Shown here: positions 44,378-52,786 of the stretch, in pieces | Position numbering within the stretch: position 1 is the stretch's first letter | Layout: every line of letters starts with the position of its first letter | Source: Poseidonocella pacifica | Lineage (GTDB): Bacteria > Pseudomonadota > Alphaproteobacteria > Rhodobacterales > Rhodobacteraceae | Direction: 5' to 3' | DNA: 64,000 nucleotides | Assembly: GCF_900111875.1 (NCBI RefSeq) | Contig: NZ_FOJU01000001.1 | Coordinates: forward strand, 744,001 to 808,000 | The notes under the pieces: model-generated | Databases searched by the model: none | What the model was told of the DNA's origin: nothing | The model's input: the letters and a program-made list of their open reading frames with translations, nothing else | Translations under genes and position numbers: made by a program

Positions 44378-45412
44378 ATGGATGACGATCTTTCGTCTTT
44401 TCTCCGAGCAATTCCCCTGCCGTCAGTCATGGTGTCAAGCAATGAACGAATCGTTAACGTAAACGAGCCGGCCAAGGCGGTATTTGGTGAGAAGTTCCTG
44501 CATCACCACTATATTACAGTGTTTCGTCAGCCCGGCATTCTGGATGCTATTGAGACCTGTCTGCGCGATCACACGCCGCAGCAGGCGCAATTTCTGCTGC
44601 AGGAAGCGGGCCGGGACGTAACTCTGGAGGCGCATATCGGCTCGGTCGAATTCGGGACGTTCTCCGGTGCCGTCATCACATTTCAGGACGTGTCGGAGAG
44701 ACAGGAAGCCGGCCAGATGCGCCGCGATTTCGTGGCGAATGTGAGCCACGAATTACGCACACCGCTCACCGCTTTGCTTGGCTTTATCGAAACGCTCCGC
44801 GGGCCAGCGCGTAAAGATGAGGCAGCACGCGACAGGTTCCTCGGGATCATGCAGGACGAAGCCGCGCGAATGAACCGGCTGGTGCAGGATCTGTTGTCAC
44901 TCAGCCGGGTGGAGTCCGAAGAACGGATGAGACCATCCGAACCGCTCGAATTGGTTGGACAGATGAAATCAGTGGCGCGGCTATTGCAGCCGATGGCGGA
45001 AAAAGCCGGCGTGGCGATCGAACTCGATCTGCCGGGGCATGACGTGCAGATTGTGGGCGACGGAGATCAGATTGCACAGGTGCTCACCAATCTTATCGAG
45101 AACGCGATCAAATATGGAAGTTCCGGGAAACGCGTTTTGATAGGTCTGAGCCTCGCGACGTTCGATTCCGATCTGCGTGGGCCTGCGGCGCGGATCAAGG
45201 TGCAGGATTTTGGCCCGGGAATCGATCCTTTGCACTTGCCACGGCTGACGGAGCGATTTTACCGCGTCGATACTCATAGGTCGCGCAACCTCGGCGGAAC
45301 AGGGCTCGGGCTTGCGATCGTCAAGCACATCATCAATCGGCACCGGGGGCGAATGAGAGTGGAGAGTGAGCTTGGCAAGGGCACCATGTTTACCGTCAAA
45401 CTGCCCATGTGA
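44378..45412 (+). CDS. PhoR-like sensor histidine kinase
   Basis: A 344-residue kinase with an N-terminal PAS-like domain (about 10-105), the phospho-acceptor H124 in FVANVSHELRTPLTALLGF, an N-box NLIENAIKYG and G-boxes DFGPGID and GGTGLGLAIV. No membrane helix is predicted, so signals must come from inside the cell or through a partner, as proposed for alphaproteobacterial PhoR. PhoR usually heads a pst-phoU-phoB operon; here aroQ follows after 244 bases and no response regulator is adjacent. Confidence 0.85.
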   Translation: MDDDLSSFLRAIPLPSVMVSSNERIVNVNEPAKAVFGEKFLHHHYITVFRQPGILDAIETCLRDHTPQQAQFLLQEAGRDVTLEAHIGSVEFGTFSGAVITFQDVSERQEAGQMRRDFVANVSHELRTPLTALLGFIETLRGPARKDEAARDRFLGIMQDEAARMNRLVQDLLSLSRVESEERMRPSEPLELVGQMKSVARLLQPMAEKAGVAIELDLPGHDVQIVGDGDQIAQVLTNLIENAIKYGSSGKRVLIGLSLATFDSDLRGPAARIKVQDFGPGIDPLHLPRLTERFYRVDTHRSRNLGGTGLGLAIVKHIINRHRGRMRVESELGKGTMFTVKLPM

Positions 45413-45656
45413 GTGGCTAGCGGGGCAAACCTTCCGCATATGTTTAATTCGTATAATCAGTATTATGTAATTACTGGGTGCGTATTGGCAACGGTTTGAC
45501 ACCATCCGTTTCCTCCCATGATTGCAATCTGCCGATCCTTTGGGTACTCATTTGACCAAGGGACAGTTTTCCGATGCGTCTCGCGCCGACTTACTCACTC
45601 GTCGCAACATTGGGGTCTGGACCACATTCGGAAACAGGTGGGATCACCGAAACAAC

Positions 45657-46100
45657 ATGACGTCGATCCTGATCCTAAACGGACCGAACCTGAACCTTCT
45701 TGGCACGCGTCAGCCGGAAGTTTATGGCCATGTGACCCTCACCGATATCGCTGAAATGTGCCGTGCCCATGCAGCCGCGCATGATCTTGAGATACTGTTC
45801 GAACAGAGCAATCACGAAGGCCAGTTGATCGACCACATACATGCCGCGCGTGGTCGCGACCTCGGAATCGTACTCAATGCGGGCGCCTATACGCACACCT
45901 CTGTTGCTCTGCGTGATGCCATTTCGTCCGTCGAGCTTCCCGTCGTGGAGGTGCATCTCTCAAACATCCACGCCCGGGAGCCCTTTCGCCATCTGTCGCA
46001 TATTGCCCCAGTCGCGCTTGGACAGATTGCCGGATTCGGCGCCAAGGGGTACCTTCTGGCGATTGATGCCCTGCTCGATCACACAAGGGGTGCGGAATGA
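45657..46100 (+). CDS. aroQ: 3-dehydroquinate dehydratase, type II
   Basis: A 147-residue shikimate-pathway enzyme dehydrating 3-dehydroquinate. Diagnostic sequences are ILILNGPNLNLLGTRQPEVYG, EQSNHEGQLIDHIH, NAGAYTHTSVALRDAI and EVHLSNIHAREPFRHLSHI. Catalytic Tyr and His are in those segments. I chose ATG at 45657; the upstream open frame has no likeness. Its stop overlaps the LuxR gene start, so the two are co-translated. The 244-base AT-richer gap upstream (45413-45656) should hold its promoter. Confidence 0.95.
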   Translation: MTSILILNGPNLNLLGTRQPEVYGHVTLTDIAEMCRAHAAAHDLEILFEQSNHEGQLIDHIHAARGRDLGIVLNAGAYTHTSVALRDAISSVELPVVEVHLSNIHAREPFRHLSHIAPVALGQIAGFGAKGYLLAIDALLDHTRGAE

Positions 46101-46852
46101 CTATCAATGAGTATCTCGAAGCGGTGACCGATGCGCCAACGATCGAAGATCTCTGGTCCATGCACCTTGAGAAGATGTCCGAATATGGGTTTGATCGGCT
46201 GATCTACGCCTTCACCCGATATCGCACTGGTACATCTCTCGGCGATCCCTGCGATTTCATTGTCCTGACCAACTATCCGCAGGACTGGGTTCAGGAATAC
46301 ATTCATGAGGGCATGTATTTCCACGCTCCAATGATCCGCTGGGCGCTCGACAACGAAGGCGCCTGTAGCTGGAGCGTTATGGCCGATATGGTCTCCTCGG
46401 GCACCATGACTCCGCAGGAAAACCGGGTTCTTGAATTCAATCGCAAGTTGGGTTTGACGGCCGGGTATACGGTCAGTTTCAAATCCGTCTCTCAACGGTC
46501 CAAGGGTGCCATCGGCCTCGCTCTGCCTGCGGGCGCAGCCCAGGAAGAAGCTGATGCGATCTGGAAAGAGCATGGCGCGGACCTCATGGTCATGAACAAC
46601 GTCGCGCATCTCAAGATCATGACCCTGCCCTACACACCCTCCGAACGCAGCCTGACGAAGCGCCAGCGCGAGGTCCTTGAATGGGTCGGCGATGGCAAGA
46701 CCATGCAGGATATCGCGATGCTCATGGGCCTGACGTCTGCTACAATCGAGAAACATCTGCGATTGGCGAGAGAGGCGTTGAACGTCGAAACCACCGCCCA
46801 AGCCGTTCTCAAAGCGTCATTTCAGAACCAGATGTTCGTCGTCGAGCAATAG
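46097..46852 (+). CDS. LuxR-family regulator with autoinducer-binding domain (LuxR solo)
   Basis: A 251-residue regulator with an N-terminal autoinducer-binding-type domain (about 20-165) and C-terminal LuxR helix-turn-helix (SLTKRQREVLEWVGDGKTMQ, LMGLTSATIEKHLRLAREAL). TraR positions W57 and Y61 are matched by W64 and Y68. The invariant ligand Asp (TraR D70) is replaced by A77 (YFHAPMI in place of an xDPV pattern). No luxI gene is in the window. It overlaps aroQ by four bases. Ligand unknown and probably not a canonical acyl-homoserine lactone. Confidence 0.88.
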   Translation: MTINEYLEAVTDAPTIEDLWSMHLEKMSEYGFDRLIYAFTRYRTGTSLGDPCDFIVLTNYPQDWVQEYIHEGMYFHAPMIRWALDNEGACSWSVMADMVSSGTMTPQENRVLEFNRKLGLTAGYTVSFKSVSQRSKGAIGLALPAGAAQEEADAIWKEHGADLMVMNNVAHLKIMTLPYTPSERSLTKRQREVLEWVGDGKTMQDIAMLMGLTSATIEKHLRLAREALNVETTAQAVLKASFQNQMFVVEQ

Positions 46853-46930
46853 GGAGTTGCGCGCCCTGCCCGCCTTTCTTTCCACTTGTTCTGGAGAGTA
46901 GGGATTTCCTGACTTCCTTTACCAAGGGTT

Positions 46931-47082
46931 AAGAGGCATCTTGAGGTTGTTCCGTGAGTGGTGGCTTAGCCAGGGAACAGCGGTTGGAACCCACGTGATT
47001 TCGTGGCCCTTCCCTCCGATGGTCTTCGGACTTGCCGGCTCGGGGTGTATTGGTCCGCCTCGGGTCGGCGCAGCAGGCTCTT
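46931..47082 (+). ncRNA. ssrS: Probable 6S RNA
   Basis: A roughly 150-nt segment in a 317-base gap folds into a long interrupted rod. The outer stem is AAGAG/CTCTT (46931-46935, 47078-47082). The closing stem is CTTGAGG/CCTCGGG (46940-46946, 47058-47064), then AGGGAA/TTCCCT, and the apical hairpin CCACG/CGTGG (46991-46995, 47002-47006). A small hairpin CCGA-TGGTCT-TCGG sits on the 3' arm of the central bubble. Length and this open-complex-like shape fit alphaproteobacterial 6S RNA, which sequesters sigma-70 RNA polymerase. No protein frame here is convincing. Ends are approximate. Confidence 0.6.
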
Positions 47083-47115
47083 CTTCATCCCCAATGAATG
47101 GGTCTTGCGATTTGC

Positions 47116-47147
47116 GGCGTCACCCTGAGGTCAGGGTGACGCCCTTT
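47116..47147 (+). terminator. Strong terminator downstream of the probable 6S RNA
   Basis: GGCGTCACCCTGA (47116-47128) and TCAGGGTGACGCC (47131-47143) form a perfect 13-bp stem with a minimal loop, followed by CTTT. It lies 34 bases beyond the RNA and 23 bases before the convergent DUF6456 stop, so it may serve both strands. Confidence 0.75.
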
Positions 47148-47169
47148 CGCTGTTTCCAGTTCAAAGTTG

Positions 47170-48288
47170 TCAGCCGATCATCGGACCAAACTTGCCGTGG
47201 GCTTCTTCGTAGTGTCGCTTTAGGCGCTGAAGGGCGATGCGCAGGACGATCTTACCCGACCGGGCAGACCAACCCATGTGCTTTTCAGTGGCTTCCATGC
47301 CTTCAAGATAACAACAGCAGCGCAGCACGACATCGCCAAGACCCGGCCCAAGATCGGCAAGCGCAGCGGCGACACGTTCACGTGCACGAGCCGAGCTGTC
47401 CCCGCCCCCGCTGTCGAAACCAAAGCTACCGCGATCACCGACCGTCAGGAACCGATCCCAGTTCTGCGCGACACGCGGACCCATCTGCGACAATTCAAAA
47501 TCTTCGCGGAGTTGCTCACCTGCGGCCACGAGATCATCGCTCAGGAACGGCTGTCCGTCACGGTCCCGTCGCCGTGCAAGTCCGGTCAGAGGGCTTTCAG
47601 CGGCATTGTAACGTACGCGGCGCGGCTTCGTTTCGCCGTCTTCGTGCACCGACTTCTGATCCCAGTCACGGTGCTGACCGGCAAACAGGGATTGAGCATC
47701 GTTGAACCCATTTCCCTGATCAGGTTGCAGACGCTTCAATGCCGCGCGCCCCGCTGACGTGAGTTTATAGCGCATGATGCGACCCGGTTTGTCGCAATGG
47801 ATCCAATCCTTCAATGCGATGGCATGGGCGATATCACGGGAAATTACGGCGGTGCGCAGGCTGCGGCCATCAGGAAGATCGCGCACCACGACAGCATTCT
47901 CCATATCGGCAGCGACAGCGAGGATGGCGTCGGGCTCATCAAGGCGTCGAAGTACTTGGCGAGCCTCCTTGAAGAGGGACGCATCGGTTGTCTCGTTTGA
48001 TGCGATGGAGGTTTCGGCGTTCATTGGGCGATCCTTCGAATGCGTGGACTGGGAACCGGTACTCATTTGCTGGCCAAGCTGGCGCAGCGCTTCGTCTACG
48101 AGCGGATCATCGCGGCGTGTCTCCAGACGACGGATTTGGCGCATAACGGTGGAGGCATGACATCCGTCGATCCGAGCAAGTTCGCGGATCGAACACCCTG
48201 TTTCTGTATGAAACAGGTAGTTGCGGGCCGCGTCCGGCAGCCAGCCTGGCAATGAGGGACGCGAGTCGTGCTCCAATATTCCGTTCAC
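47170..48288 (-). CDS. DUF6456 helix-turn-helix protein
   Basis: A 372-residue protein with an N-terminal helix-turn-helix-like region (TGCSIRELARIDGCHASTVM, RQIRRLETRRDDP), a middle winged-helix-like part (ISRDIAHAIALKDWIHCDK), and a C-terminal DUF6456 domain (about 225-365, with LGPGLGDVVLRCCCYLEGME, GWSARSGKIVLRIALQRLK). It is probably DNA-binding; function is not established. I chose GTG at 48288 because GAAGGA precedes it. A GTG at 48339 adds 17 residues but lacks a ribosome site. Divergent from the DUF6477 gene. Confidence 0.75.
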   Translation of the reverse strand: MNGILEHDSRPSLPGWLPDAARNYLFHTETGCSIRELARIDGCHASTVMRQIRRLETRRDDPLVDEALRQLGQQMSTGSQSTHSKDRPMNAETSIASNETTDASLFKEARQVLRRLDEPDAILAVAADMENAVVVRDLPDGRSLRTAVISRDIAHAIALKDWIHCDKPGRIMRYKLTSAGRAALKRLQPDQGNGFNDAQSLFAGQHRDWDQKSVHEDGETKPRRVRYNAAESPLTGLARRRDRDGQPFLSDDLVAAGEQLREDFELSQMGPRVAQNWDRFLTVGDRGSFGFDSGGGDSSARARERVAAALADLGPGLGDVVLRCCCYLEGMEATEKHMGWSARSGKIVLRIALQRLKRHYEEAHGKFGPMIG

Positions 48289-48510
48289 CGTTAGTCCGTC
48301 CTTCAGGATCGGGGGGTAGTTATCCCCAGAAACATACACAACGTAAAATTGTATATGTTGCGCTTTGGTTAAGATCTACTGCACCGTGAAGCATTGTTTC
48401 TAATGGATAAACTTTCCTTTCACTACCGCGCGGAGAGTCCCCCATCGACGCAACACCCGCTTCGATTGTGCAATCAAGCTCCCCATATTGCCAATTGAAG
48501 GAGAGCCACC

Positions 48511-48810
48511 GTGCAAGACATCCAGACCCGCATCGCACAACTTCGCCGGCCCAAGCTTCTCATCGAAGCGGCCCGTGCAGGCGCCGGGAAATACCGCCGC
48601 GAACATCACTTCCTGCGGCTTGTGAAAGCTACCCTGCCCGCCCGGCACGGAGCGGCGATCATGAAAATTCTTGAAGAAGAGGCACGGCTCGACAGTCTAC
48701 GGCGGGAAGCCGATGCAAGCTATAGCGTGCAACGCCACGTGGGCGTGCTGATCGCCCTCATGGGGGAATTCCGGCTCTTCAAGGAAAACGTGGTTCAGCC
48801 GGTCGGCTGA
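48511..48810 (+). CDS. DUF6477 family protein
   Basis: A 99-residue basic protein with the family pattern RIAQLRRPKLLIEAARAGAG, KYRREHHFLRLV and ILEEEARLDSLRREADASYS. The family is found mainly in Rhodobacteraceae and its role is unknown. GTG at 48511 follows GAAGGAGA at good spacing. It is divergent from the DUF6456 gene and ends six bases before the stop of the convergent MttB-type gene. Confidence 0.83.
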   Translation: MQDIQTRIAQLRRPKLLIEAARAGAGKYRREHHFLRLVKATLPARHGAAIMKILEEEARLDSLRREADASYSVQRHVGVLIALMGEFRLFKENVVQPVG

Positions 48811-48816
48811 ACCCGT

Positions 48817-50355
48817 TCAGAAGAAGGTATCAGGCAATTCTTCTTTGCGGCGAACCACATAGGCCTCTAGCGCGTCAACTGTTGCGGGGTCCATCGGGGG
48901 CTGCTGGTATGTCGCCAGCAGCGTTTCCACTCGCCGCGTTGCCAAGCTGACCGTATCGCGCGCACCCTCTTCATGCCACGTCTCGAATGGCTTGTAGTCA
49001 AGCAGATCCGTGCGCCAAAAGGCGTTTTTGAAATTGGCTTGAGTATGGGCGCAGCCCAAGAAATGGCCGCCCGGCCCGACCTCTCGTATGGCATCCATCG
49101 CCTGGTCATCTTCCCCCAAAGCAATCCCTGAAGCCATACGGTGCAGCACGCCCAGCTGATCTGCATCTATGACAAACTTCTCAAAGCTGGCGACCAATCC
49201 GCCTTCCAGCCATCCGCAGGCATGCAACATGAAGTTGACGCCCCCCAACAGGGCTGCGTTCAAAGTATTTGCGGATTCGATTCCGGCTTGAGCATCGGGC
49301 AACTTCGACCCGCAAAGCGCGCCGCCTGACCGAAATGGGAGTCCGAGCCTCCGGGCCAGTTGTCCCGCACCATAGAGAATCTGGCTCGCTTCCGGGGTTC
49401 CGAAGGTCGGAGCGCCGGAATTCATATCGATGGAAGTCACAAAGGCGCCGAAAATAACCGGGGCGCCGGGGCGCACGAGTTGGGAATATGCGATTCCTGC
49501 CAAAACCTCGGCATAGACTTGTGTCAGCGTGCCCGCGACCGAAACGGGCGCCATGGCCCCGCCCACGATGAACGGCGAGATGATGCAAGCCTGATTGTTT
49601 GCGCAATAGACCTCAAGCGCCCCCATCATCACGTCGTCGAAAGTCAGCGGAGAGTTGATGTTGATGAGCGAGGTCATGACCGTATTGGCCTGCACGAACT
49701 CCTCACCGAACAGCACCTTGCACATGTCGACGGAGTCCTGCGCCCGCGCCGGGTCGGTGACGGAGCCCATGAAGGGCTTGTCAGACAGGGTCATATGCGC
49801 ATGCAGCATGTCGATGTGACGCTTGGATACGGGAACGTCGGTCGGTTCGCACAACGTGCCGCCGGAATGGTGAAGCCATTTGGACATATAGCCAAGCTTC
49901 ACGAAATTTCGGAAATCGTCGATCGTGGCATAGCGGCGACCATTCGCGTCTCTGACAAACGGCGGGCCATAAACCGGGGCCAAGACGAGATTGCGCCCGC
50001 CCATCTCGACATTCCGGGCAGGGTTACGGGCATGTTGGGTGAATGTCGCGGGGGCCGTTTCACACAGTTTGCGCGCCAATCCCCGAGGAATCCGCACACG
50101 CTCGCCATCTATATCGGCACCGGCGTTGCGCCAGCGATCCAGCGCGCCGGGGTTGTTGACGAAGTTCACGCCGATTTCCGCGAGGATCGTCTCGGCATTG
50201 GTTTCAATGATTTCGAGCGCTTCTTCGGAGAGGATATCGAAGTTCGGAATGTTTCGTTCGATATAACGTGCGGTCTCTACGGAAACAGCGGTCCGTTCCG
50301 CCCGACGAGCAGCACCACCGCCGCCCCGTGATCGCCTGCGCGCGCCCTCTGTCAT
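48817..50355 (-). CDS. Trimethylamine methyltransferase (MttB) family protein, non-pyrrolysine
   Basis: A 512-residue member of the MttB superfamily, TIM-barrel methyltransferases that pass a methyl group from a quaternary or tertiary amine to a corrinoid protein. Landmarks are NFVNNPGALDRWRNAGADID, EPTDVPVSKRHIDMLHAHMT and NFMLHACGWLEGGL. The frame is uninterrupted, with no in-frame amber codon, so it is not a pyrrolysine enzyme; characterised relatives use glycine betaine or similar. No corrinoid protein gene is adjacent. I chose ATG at 50355 (MTEGARRRS); ATG at 50370 is possible. Confidence 0.87.
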   Translation of the reverse strand: MTEGARRRSRGGGGAARRAERTAVSVETARYIERNIPNFDILSEEALEIIETNAETILAEIGVNFVNNPGALDRWRNAGADIDGERVRIPRGLARKLCETAPATFTQHARNPARNVEMGGRNLVLAPVYGPPFVRDANGRRYATIDDFRNFVKLGYMSKWLHHSGGTLCEPTDVPVSKRHIDMLHAHMTLSDKPFMGSVTDPARAQDSVDMCKVLFGEEFVQANTVMTSLININSPLTFDDVMMGALEVYCANNQACIISPFIVGGAMAPVSVAGTLTQVYAEVLAGIAYSQLVRPGAPVIFGAFVTSIDMNSGAPTFGTPEASQILYGAGQLARRLGLPFRSGGALCGSKLPDAQAGIESANTLNAALLGGVNFMLHACGWLEGGLVASFEKFVIDADQLGVLHRMASGIALGEDDQAMDAIREVGPGGHFLGCAHTQANFKNAFWRTDLLDYKPFETWHEEGARDTVSLATRRVETLLATYQQPPMDPATVDALEAYVVRRKEELPDTFF

Positions 50356-50536
50356 GCCCCGAATCCTCATGCTTGCCCGGCGCGTCGGTGCATCGGGATC
50401 TCTTGAGATATCTCTATCGGAGGGAATGCGGGGCAGATGCCCAAATCCGGCGCTTGGCGGGGAAAAACGACGCAAAGTCTGTCGCAACAGGGTCGCGAGC
50501 CCGCGCGATCTCTAGAACGCGGGCCCGCGAGGTCCG

Positions 50537-51022
50537 TCAGGCAGCGGCCTTCTGGTTCAGTTTCTCTTCTGCAAGAGAGGTCAACGTCTTGTCAGCATTG
50601 TATTCCTGATCAAGGTTGGCCTGTAGAAGCTTGGCAACTTCATCGTATCCCAGCGTCTTCGCCCAGGAGACCATGGTGCCATAGCGCGTGATCTCATAAT
50701 GCTCGACAGCTTGTGCCGCGGCGATCATCCCGGCATCGAGTGCCTGAGGATCTTTCGCCTCCTCCATGATTTCCTCACCCTCTTCGAGGATGCCATCAAT
50801 AGCTTCGCAGGTAACGCCGCGCGCCCGCAGGCCAAGCACGTCAAAGGCTTTGTGCAGGTTCTCGATCTGCTCTTCGGTTTCACCCTGATGGTGCTCAAAG
50901 GCATCGCGAAGGTCGTCGGAAGAAGCCTTGCGCGCCATCTTGGGCAGGGTCCGCAGGACCTTCTTCTCGGCATAATAGATGTCACGCAGGAAGTGCGTGA
51001 AGAGGCTTTCCAGCGTCTGCAT
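50537..51022 (-). CDS. YciF/DUF892 ferritin-like protein
   Basis: A 161-residue four-helix-bundle protein of the DUF892 family (YciE/YciF), stress-related and ferritin-like. It has LRDIYYAEKKVLRTLPKMAR, then EHHQGETEEQIENLHKAFD, and EHYEITRYGTMVSWAKTLGY, giving the Glu/His residues expected for a di-iron site. It is monocistronic, with 134 bases to the divergent guaA. A GC-rich palindrome (GCGGGCCCGC, about 50519-50528) lies just past its stop and may help termination. Confidence 0.88.
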   Translation of the reverse strand: MQTLESLFTHFLRDIYYAEKKVLRTLPKMARKASSDDLRDAFEHHQGETEEQIENLHKAFDVLGLRARGVTCEAIDGILEEGEEIMEEAKDPQALDAGMIAAAQAVEHYEITRYGTMVSWAKTLGYDEVAKLLQANLDQEYNADKTLTSLAEEKLNQKAAA

Positions 51023-51156
51023 CGTGTACTCCTTTCACTTGATAACGGGATGGCTTCTGCCATCTGCACACCCAACACGCATGGGGAGGGAGGAGTTCCT
51101 GCTCTCGCGTGTCAAATTCGTTGCGTAGGCGGAGACTTGCGCGTAATCCCCCGGGC

Positions 51157-52716
51157 ATGACTCATGAACGCCTTCTCATCATCGATTTCGGAAGCCAGGT
51201 AACGCAGCTGATCGCGCGCCGCCTGCGCGAGCTCAACGTCTACTGCGAGATTCATCCCTATCAGAATGTGACCGACGCATTCCTCAAGGATTTCGCACCC
51301 AAGGCTGTGATCTTCTCGGGCGGGCCAGATTCCGTCACCCGTGAGGGCAGCCCCAGACCGCCGCGTTCGGTCTATACGCTCGGCGTGCCGATCCTCGGGA
51401 TTTGCTATGGCCAACAGGTCATGATGCAGGATCTTGGCGGTCGGGTCGTCGGTGGCGAGGGCACTTCGGAATTCGGCCGCGCCTGGGTTACACCGGATGA
51501 ACAGCGGATCGACCTTCTCAACGGCTGGTTCATGGACGGCTCAGGCCGGGAACAGGTCTGGATGAGCCACGGAGATCATGTTTCCGACATCGCGCCGGGC
51601 TTTGCCGTCTATGCGACGTCCCCTGGGGCGCCCTTTGCCATCACCGCCGATCTGGAGCGGCGTTTCTATGCGGTGCAATTCCATCCCGAAGTGCACCACA
51701 CGCCCAATGGCAAGACGCTCTATGAAAACTTCGTTCGCGATGCGGGGTTTAACGGCGACTGGACGATGGGCGCCTATCGCGAGGAAGCCATTCGCCTGAT
51801 CCGGGAGCAGGTCGGGGATCGCAGGGTCATCTGCGGACTTTCAGGCGGGGTCGATAGCTCGGTCGCGGCAGTTCTTATTCATGAGGCGATCGGCGATCAA
51901 CTCACATGCGTCTTTGTCGATCATGGTTTGCTGCGGCTCAATGAAGCCGAAGAAGTCGTGGCCATGTTCCGCGACAACTACAACATTCCGCTGATCCACG
52001 CCGACGAATCAAAGCTGTTCCTAGGCGAGCTCGACGGCGTCTCCGACCCAGAAACCAAGCGCAAGATTATTGGCCGGCTCTTCATCGACGTATTTCAGAA
52101 GCACGCGAATGAGATCGACGGCGCCGAATTCCTCGCTCAGGGCACGCTCTATCCGGACGTGATCGAATCGGTTTCCTTCTCCGGGGGGCCGTCCGTCACC
52201 ATCAAGTCGCACCACAATGTGGGCGGACTGCCGGAAAAGATGGGCCTGAAACTGGTTGAGCCGCTGCGCGAACTCTTCAAGGACGAAGTGCGCGCCTTGG
52301 GCCGTGAGCTTGGGCTGCCCGACAGTTTCATCGGCCGGCACCCTTTCCCCGGCCCCGGCCTCGCCATTCGTTGCCCCGGCGAGATCACACGCGAAAAGCT
52401 GGAAATCCTGCGCAAGGCCGACGCGGTGTATATCGACCAGATCCGCAAGCACGGTTTGTATGATGAAATCTGGCAAGCGTTTGTCGCCATTCTTCCCGTG
52501 CGCACCGTGGGCGTCATGGGTGATGGACGGACCTATGATTTCGCTTGCGCGCTCCGGGCGGTGACATCCGTCGATGGGATGACGGCGGATTACTATCCGT
52601 TCAGCCATGATTTCCTCGGTGAAACCGCGACCCGCATCATCAATGAGGTCAAGGGCATCAACCGGGTCACCTATGATGTAACGTCCAAGCCTCCGGGCAC
52701 GATCGAATGGGAATGA
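51157..52716 (+). CDS. guaA: GMP synthase (glutamine-hydrolysing)
   Basis: A 519-residue enzyme aminating XMP to GMP. The N-terminal class I amidotransferase has nucleophile C83 in GICYGQQ and the His-Glu pair in FHPEV. The ATP-pyrophosphatase domain has the P-loop LSGGVDSS, and the C-terminal dimerisation domain ends [10 protein letters not shown] chose ATG at 51157 ([14 protein letters not shown]); the frame upstream is non-homologous. Convergent with xylB across 70 bases that include a short hairpin (GGAGCG/CGCTCC). Confidence 0.97.
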   Translation: MTHERLLIIDFGSQVTQLIARRLRELNVYCEIHPYQNVTDAFLKDFAPKAVIFSGGPDSVTREGSPRPPRSVYTLGVPILGICYGQQVMMQDLGGRVVGGEGTSEFGRAWVTPDEQRIDLLNGWFMDGSGREQVWMSHGDHVSDIAPGFAVYATSPGAPFAITADLERRFYAVQFHPEVHHTPNGKTLYENFVRDAGFNGDWTMGAYREEAIRLIREQVGDRRVICGLSGGVDSSVAAVLIHEAIGDQLTCVFVDHGLLRLNEAEEVVAMFRDNYNIPLIHADESKLFLGELDGVSDPETKRKIIGRLFIDVFQKHANEIDGAEFLAQGTLYPDVIESVSFSGGPSVTIKSHHNVGGLPEKMGLKLVEPLRELFKDEVRALGRELGLPDSFIGRHPFPGPGLAIRCPGEITREKLEILRKADAVYIDQIRKHGLYDEIWQAFVAILPVRTVGVMGDGRTYDFACALRAVTSVDGMTADYYPFSHDFLGETATRIINEVKGINRVTYDVTSKPPGTIEWE

Positions 52717-52786
52717 TAACGGCGGAGCGTTCCCGCTCCACCTGCTCGTCCCCCAAACCAATCTTTTGGTGCCGGGAAGACAGCCC

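Noticed and set aside
46941-47705. Long plus-strand frame of about 250 codons after the LuxR gene
   Set aside because: It runs through the probable 6S RNA and its terminator, then antisense to the DUF6456 gene, with atypical composition and no domain.
49360-50331. Plus-strand frame of 323 codons
   Set aside because: Antisense shadow of the MttB-family gene in high-GC DNA; low-complexity His/Arg/Gly-rich product and no ribosome site.
48817-50355. Possible pyrrolysine-containing MttB
   Set aside because: The frame has no in-frame TAG, so it belongs to the non-pyrrolysine branch.
52724-52739. Short hairpin GGAGCG/CGCTCC between guaA and xylB as a terminator
   Set aside because: Only six pairs and no T-run on either strand; too weak to call.
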